Below, piece after piece: positions 60,794 to 64,000 of a DNA stretch of 64,000 nt (position 1 is the first letter of the stretch; each line of letters opens with the position of its first letter). Source of the DNA: Rhodocyclaceae bacterium (GTDB lineage: Bacteria > Pseudomonadota > Gammaproteobacteria > Burkholderiales > Rhodocyclaceae); NCBI GenBank assembly GCA_016704145.1, contig JADJAS010000001.1:186001-250000 (forward strand), given 5' to 3'. The position numbers were made by a program, and so were the translations under genes. The notes below the pieces were generated by a model, which was not told the origin of the DNA, did not search any database, and was given only the letters and a program-made list of their open reading frames with translations.

Positions 60794-62467
60794 TCAGACG
60801 CGGTTCCAGTCGAAGGCCGACTTGCTGCCCGTGCCATACACTTTCAGCGCGCCTTTTTCGCCGACGGCATTCGGCCGCTGGAAAATCCAGTTCTGCCACG
60901 CCGTGAGACGGCCGAAAATACGCGTGTCCATTGTTTCCGGCCCGGCGAAGCGCAGGCTGGCTTCCATGCCGGTGAGCGCGTCGGGCGACAGGCTGGCCCG
61001 TTCCTCGACAGCGAGGCGCAGCTCGTCGTCCCAATCCAGTTCGTCCGGCGTGAACGTAACCAGGCCAAGTTTCTCCGCCTGTGCCGCATCAATGGACTGC
61101 CCGGTAGTGGCACGTGCCGCTTCGACCGGCGCCGCTTCGCCGGCAAAACGGCTGGCCAGGCGCGACAGGCCGCTGTTCATCGGATATAGCCCGAAATTGG
61201 CGTCGGACAAGGCGACCCGCGGCGCGCGGGCGAAGTCGTCTTCGAGCCTCAGCATGAAGCTGCGATCCGTGGCCAGCGCGAGTTCCAGGAACAGGCCGCC
61301 AAAACAGGAACCCTCGTCGATGATGGCAAACAGGGAACGCGACGACACATCGAGGCGGCGCAGGCTGCGGCGCAGGAAACCGATGGTCTCCCGCACGAAC
61401 CAGTGATCACGGTGCTTCATCAACATCGCGTCGGCTTCCAGCACCGCCGACAGGTCACCCCGCGTCTTAATCCGCCAGAGGCCGATATCGAGATGATTGG
61501 TGCGCAGCATGAGGATGGCATCGTCGAGCTCGCGTGCCATCGCCAGAGGCCACCAGCGCGCGCCCTGGGTGAGGATCTCGTCGATCGCGTCGGGCTGCCG
61601 GCCCATCGGCGCCGTCAGGGTCAAGGTCGCGCCGCGCGCGGCCTGGTCGATGACGACATCGACATGAGTGTAGTGGTAACCATTCTCGTCAATCTTCCGA
61701 TTGAGCGGAGTAAGCGCCACGCCCTGCCCGCCGGGGCGATCCGACGTCTTGGCCAGATCGGCGGCGCGCGCGGCAATCATTTCGTCGAACTGCTGCGGCT
61801 TGGCGATGTGATCGACCAGCTTCCACTCCCTGGCGCGCTCGGCGCGCACCCCCTCGGAGGTAGTGCAAAAGACATCCGCCAGGTCGCGGCGCATGCGCCG
61901 CTTGTCGATCAGGCGCGTCAGTCCGCCGGTTCCCGGCAGCACGCCCAGCAGCGGCACTTCCGGCAGGCTGACCGAAGTGGAGCGGTCGTCGATCATGGCG
62001 ATCTCGTCGCAGGCCAGCGCCAGTTCGTAACCGCCACCGGCCGTGGCGCCATTGAGGGCCGCCAGGAACTTCAACCCGGAGTGTTCGCTGGAATCCTCGA
62101 GGCCGTTGCGGGTCTCGTTGGTGAACTTGCAGAAGTTCACCTTCCAGGCATGGGACGAAAGGCCCAGCATGTAGATGTTGGCGCCCGAGCAGAACATGCG
62201 CGGTTTGGCGCTGGTGATGACGACGCACTTGACTTCGGGATGCTCGAAGCGCAGGCGCTGCGCCGCGTCGTTCAATTCGATATCGACGCCAAGATCATAG
62301 GAATTCAGCTTGAGCTTGTAGCCGGGACGTATGCCGCCATCCTCCTGGATGTCGAGCACGAGGCGGGCAATCGGGCCACCATCGGTGATCAGCGTCCAAT
62401 GCCGGTACTTTGCCGGCTCCGTATCGTAGGTCACCAGCGTTGGGTCGGGGGTGGTCGAGGTATTCAA
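60794..62467 (-). CDS. boxC: BoxC, 2,3-epoxybenzoyl-CoA dihydrolase
   Basis: A 557-residue protein with two crotonase-like halves: KPRMFCSGANIYMLGLSSHAWKVNFCKFTNETRNGLEDSS and GATAGGGYELALACDEIAMIDD in the first, and FAIIDEGSCFGGLFLELALATDRS in the second. It opens the epoxide ring hydrolytically to 3,4-dehydroadipyl-CoA semialdehyde and formate. It is the first gene of the box operon; GGAG lies about nine bases before the ATG. Confidence 0.96.
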   Translation of the reverse strand: MNTSTTPDPTLVTYDTEPAKYRHWTLITDGGPIARLVLDIQEDGGIRPGYKLKLNSYDLGVDIELNDAAQRLRFEHPEVKCVVITSAKPRMFCSGANIYMLGLSSHAWKVNFCKFTNETRNGLEDSSEHSGLKFLAALNGATAGGGYELALACDEIAMIDDRSTSVSLPEVPLLGVLPGTGGLTRLIDKRRMRRDLADVFCTTSEGVRAERAREWKLVDHIAKPQQFDEMIAARAADLAKTSDRPGGQGVALTPLNRKIDENGYHYTHVDVVIDQAARGATLTLTAPMGRQPDAIDEILTQGARWWPLAMARELDDAILMLRTNHLDIGLWRIKTRGDLSAVLEADAMLMKHRDHWFVRETIGFLRRSLRRLDVSSRSLFAIIDEGSCFGGLFLELALATDRSFMLRLEDDFARAPRVALSDANFGLYPMNSGLSRLASRFAGEAAPVEAARATTGQSIDAAQAEKLGLVTFTPDELDWDDELRLAVEERASLSPDALTGMEASLRFAGPETMDTRIFGRLTAWQNWIFQRPNAVGEKGALKVYGTGSKSAFDWNRV

Positions 62468-62498
62468 GGCAGTCTCCAGGGTAGCCGAAACGGCATGT

Positions 62499-62510
62499 GC
62501 AATATATTGC
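62499..62510 (-). promoter_or_regulatory. Palindrome at the box promoter (candidate BoxR/BzdR operator)
   Basis: GCAATATATTGC is a perfect 12-bp palindrome, preceded by T to give TGCA. It coincides with the -10 region expected 17 bases after a perfect -35 TTGACA (62533-62528, minus strand). The bzd promoter contains the similar TGCAATATGCTG at 33140. A repressor bound here would block RNA polymerase. Confidence 0.5.
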
Positions 62511-62527
62511 TATTTGTCGATAGTCTT

Positions 62528-62549
62528 TGTCAACAATGATTTTAATCAA
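62528..62549 (-). promoter_or_regulatory. box promoter -35 and adjacent FNR-like box
   Basis: TTGACA (62533-62528) is a consensus -35 for boxC. ATGATTTTAATCAA (62536-62549) matches TTGAT-N4-ATCAA at nine of ten positions and is symmetric, so it could serve either divergent gene. Its centre lies about 44 bases upstream of the inferred boxC start site. Confidence 0.45.
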
Positions 62550-62653
62550 TTTTAGGAAATATTTTCTATTTCCTTTCCAAATAAGGCGATAATGCCTCGG
62601 TACCTGGAAAGCTTATATGTACTATAGTGCCTATAATCCCAAAGGAGAGAATC

Positions 62654-63118
62654 ATGACCGCCGATGACTTCGTTCGCCTGATCGCCAACGTGACATCCGC
62701 CATCGCCGGCAAGCCGGTCGATACGGCGCTGGAAACCGATCTCAACCAACGTTTCCCCGCCAACGGCACGGTGGTCGCCGAGATCGCCGCCGCCTGCCGG
62801 ACGGGCTCGGCCGCCGGCTGGTTGTGCAATCGCGAGCAGGGCGGCATACGTTTCGGCCGCGTGGCCAAGCCGTCGCCGGAATTGCACGGCTACTCGATCG
62901 ATGTCGTCGACATGAACGAGGTCGCCGGCCCGCACCATACTCACCCCAATGGCGAAGTCGACCTGATCATGCCGACCGAGGGAGATGCCAGGTTCGACGG
63001 ACGCGGCGCCGGCTGGCTGGTCTATCCGGCGGGCAGCAGCCATCGCCCGACCGTCTCCGGCGGCCGCGCCTTCGTCCTCTATCTGCTGCCCGGCGGCGCC
63101 ATCGAATTCACGCGTTAG
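62654..63118 (+). CDS. DUF4863/PnbB-like cupin-type protein
   Basis: A 154-residue protein of the DUF4863 family, to which 4-hydroxylaminobenzoate lyase (PnbB) belongs. The core is DMNEVAGPHHTHPNGEVDLIMP ... GWLVYPAGSSHRPTVSGGRAFVLYLLPGGAIEFTR, with clustered histidines suggesting a metal site. Homologues are often beside box genes, so a role with aromatic CoA or amino/hydroxylamino-benzoate derivatives is plausible but unproven. AAAGGAGAG precedes the ATG. It is divergent from boxC. Confidence 0.75.
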   Translation: MTADDFVRLIANVTSAIAGKPVDTALETDLNQRFPANGTVVAEIAAACRTGSAAGWLCNREQGGIRFGRVAKPSPELHGYSIDVVDMNEVAGPHHTHPNGEVDLIMPTEGDARFDGRGAGWLVYPAGSSHRPTVSGGRAFVLYLLPGGAIEFTR

Positions 63119-63123
63119 TGCCG

Positions 63124-63894
63124 ATGAACATCTGCACGATCGACGGCCGGCGCATCGAATACGTCCGTCTGCCCTCCAGCCACCCGCGCAGTGGTGCGCC
63201 GGCGATGGTTTTCCTGCACGAGGGGCTGGGCTCGCTGTCGATGTGGCGCGACTTTCCCCAGCAGCTGGCCGACGCCTGCGGCTGCGAAGCGATCGTCTAT
63301 TCGCGCCACGGCTATGGGCGCTCGGACCCGCTCACGAAAAAGCGCACGCCCGCCTTCATGCACCACGAGGCACGCGTCTGCCTGCCGCAACTGCTCGACC
63401 AACTCGGCCTCGATCGTCCCATCCTGTTCGGGCATAGCGACGGGGCGTCCATCGCCCTGATCCATGCCGGCGGCACGTCGCGGCCGCTGACGGCGACCGT
63501 GGTCATGGCGCCGCACGTGCTGGTCGAGGACATTTCCATCCGCAGCATCCGTAAGGCACGCGACACCTATCTCTCGACCGATCTCAAGGCGCGCCTCGCC
63601 AAGTATCACGCCGATCCGGACTCGGCGTTCTGGGGCTGGAATGACATCTGGCTCGATCCCGCCTTCCGTGACTGGAACATCGAGGACTGCCTGCCCGGCA
63701 TCGTCTGCCCGCTGCTGGCCATCCAGGGCGAAGACGACGAATACGGCACCATGGACCAGATCGAGCGCATCGCCCGCCGATGCCGCGACGTCGAGCTGGT
63801 GAAACTGGCGGATTGCCGCCATTCGCCGCACAAGGACCAGCCGCGACAGGTAATCGCCACCGTCGCCGAATTCGTCGCCCGGATTCTCGATTAG
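63124..63894 (+). CDS. Alpha/beta hydrolase (possible box-pathway esterase/thioesterase)
   Basis: A 256-residue alpha/beta hydrolase. Oxyanion region FLHEGLGSLSMWRDFPQQLA, nucleophile elbow LFGHSDGASIALIHAG (Ser about 103), acid in AIQGEDDEYGTM and His in DCRHSPHKDQP. HEGLGS..WRDFP is typical of hydrolases associated with benzoate box clusters, where a thioesterase-like role is suggested. It follows the DUF4863 gene after five bases and is co-transcribed with it. Confidence 0.82.
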   Translation: MNICTIDGRRIEYVRLPSSHPRSGAPAMVFLHEGLGSLSMWRDFPQQLADACGCEAIVYSRHGYGRSDPLTKKRTPAFMHHEARVCLPQLLDQLGLDRPILFGHSDGASIALIHAGGTSRPLTATVVMAPHVLVEDISIRSIRKARDTYLSTDLKARLAKYHADPDSAFWGWNDIWLDPAFRDWNIEDCLPGIVCPLLAIQGEDDEYGTMDQIERIARRCRDVELVKLADCRHSPHKDQPRQVIATVAEFVARILD

Positions 63895-64000
63895 CCGTTT
63901 TTGACGCCGCTGACCACGTGGCCGGCCGGCCCGGCCGCCGCCGCTGATTCGCAGTGGCCCGCCTGGTCGTCGAAGAAGAAGTCGGGCTGAAACTCCTTGA
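63891..64000 (-). CDS. C-terminus of a putative 5'-nucleotidase (PF06189-like), 5' part beyond the window
   Basis: On the minus strand an open frame runs from the window edge to TAA with 35 codons: KEFQPDFFFDDQAGHCESAA then AAGPAGHVVSGVKNG. FFDDQxxHC and the GHVxxGVxN ending resemble the C-terminus of the bacterial 5'-nucleotidase family. It overlaps the hydrolase stop by four bases in convergent orientation. Too short for certainty. Confidence 0.55.
   Translation of the reverse strand, partial: KEFQPDFFFDDQAGHCESAAAAGPAGHVVSGVKNG

Overview
The window looks like a chromosomal segment of a GC-rich, facultatively anaerobic betaproteobacterium of the Rhodocyclales (Azoarcus/Aromatoleum/Thauera/Sulfuritalea-like). 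The reasons are the gene families (Gcr-type 'site-specific recombinase', DUF1631 protein, PurL, RelA) and the coexistence of an Azoarcus-type anaerobic benzoyl-CoA (bzd) operon with an aerobic benzoyl-CoA epoxidation (box) cluster. The genus cannot be fixed from the sequence alone.

Layout. 1-5.6 kb: 3' end of tex, a Gcr-type membrane protein, a YffB/Spx-like protein, an Hsp33 homologue lacking two of its four zinc cysteines, a spermidine-synthase-like protein and a convergent M20 amidohydrolase. 5.6-14 kb (minus strand): fatty-acid/electron-transfer genes (enoyl-CoA hydratase, etfB, etfA, a CbiM-like membrane protein, an acyl-CoA dehydrogenase), an HDOD protein, and a DUF1631/PilZ-like gene headed by a clear class I cyclic-di-GMP (GEMM) riboswitch. 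14-19 kb (minus): an Mla-type lipid-transport cassette (permease, ATPase, MCE protein, lipoprotein) and ppx. 19-26 kb (minus): an IS5-type remnant, a ParE/RelE-type toxin-antitoxin pair, relA and purL. 26-30 kb (plus): yciB, YciI-like, BolA-like, a parvulin isomerase with a terminator, an EamA transporter and mtfA.

29.9-63 kb is a benzoate-degradation island. It begins with a BzdR/BoxR-type regulator (HTH fused to a shikimate-kinase-like domain), a LysR regulator and a divergent glutaryl-CoA dehydrogenase gene. A roughly 20 kb plus-strand operon follows in the order bzdNOPQ-M-S-T-U-V-W-X-Y-Z, a paaY-like gene, bzdA, two periplasmic binding protein genes (the first broken), and livHMGF-type transporter genes. 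Its promoter region carries an FNR-type box and three TGCA motifs exactly 19 bp apart. On the minus strand, boxC-boxB-boxA-thiolase-hydroxyacyl-CoA dehydrogenase-enoyl-CoA hydratase encode the aerobic route to succinyl-CoA and acetyl-CoA. The box cluster starts at a divergent promoter shared with a DUF4863/alpha-beta-hydrolase pair.

How it fits together: benzoate is imported by the ABC transporter and activated by BzdA. Without oxygen, benzoyl-CoA is reduced by BzdNOPQ using ferredoxin BzdM recharged via BzdV, then processed by BzdW, X, Y and Z and by glutaryl-CoA dehydrogenase. With oxygen it is epoxidised by BoxAB, opened by BoxC and finished by beta-oxidation genes next door. Several scars are visible: an IS1595-type element with a perfect 8-bp target duplication between boxB and boxA, a 28-bp tandem duplication at the livG/livF junction, and an internal deletion plus frameshift in the first binding-protein gene. 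A short dispersed repeat (AAAGTCAGCCGTGG core) recurs in both strands and several reading frames in the first 26 kb. No tRNA, rRNA or CRISPR array was seen.
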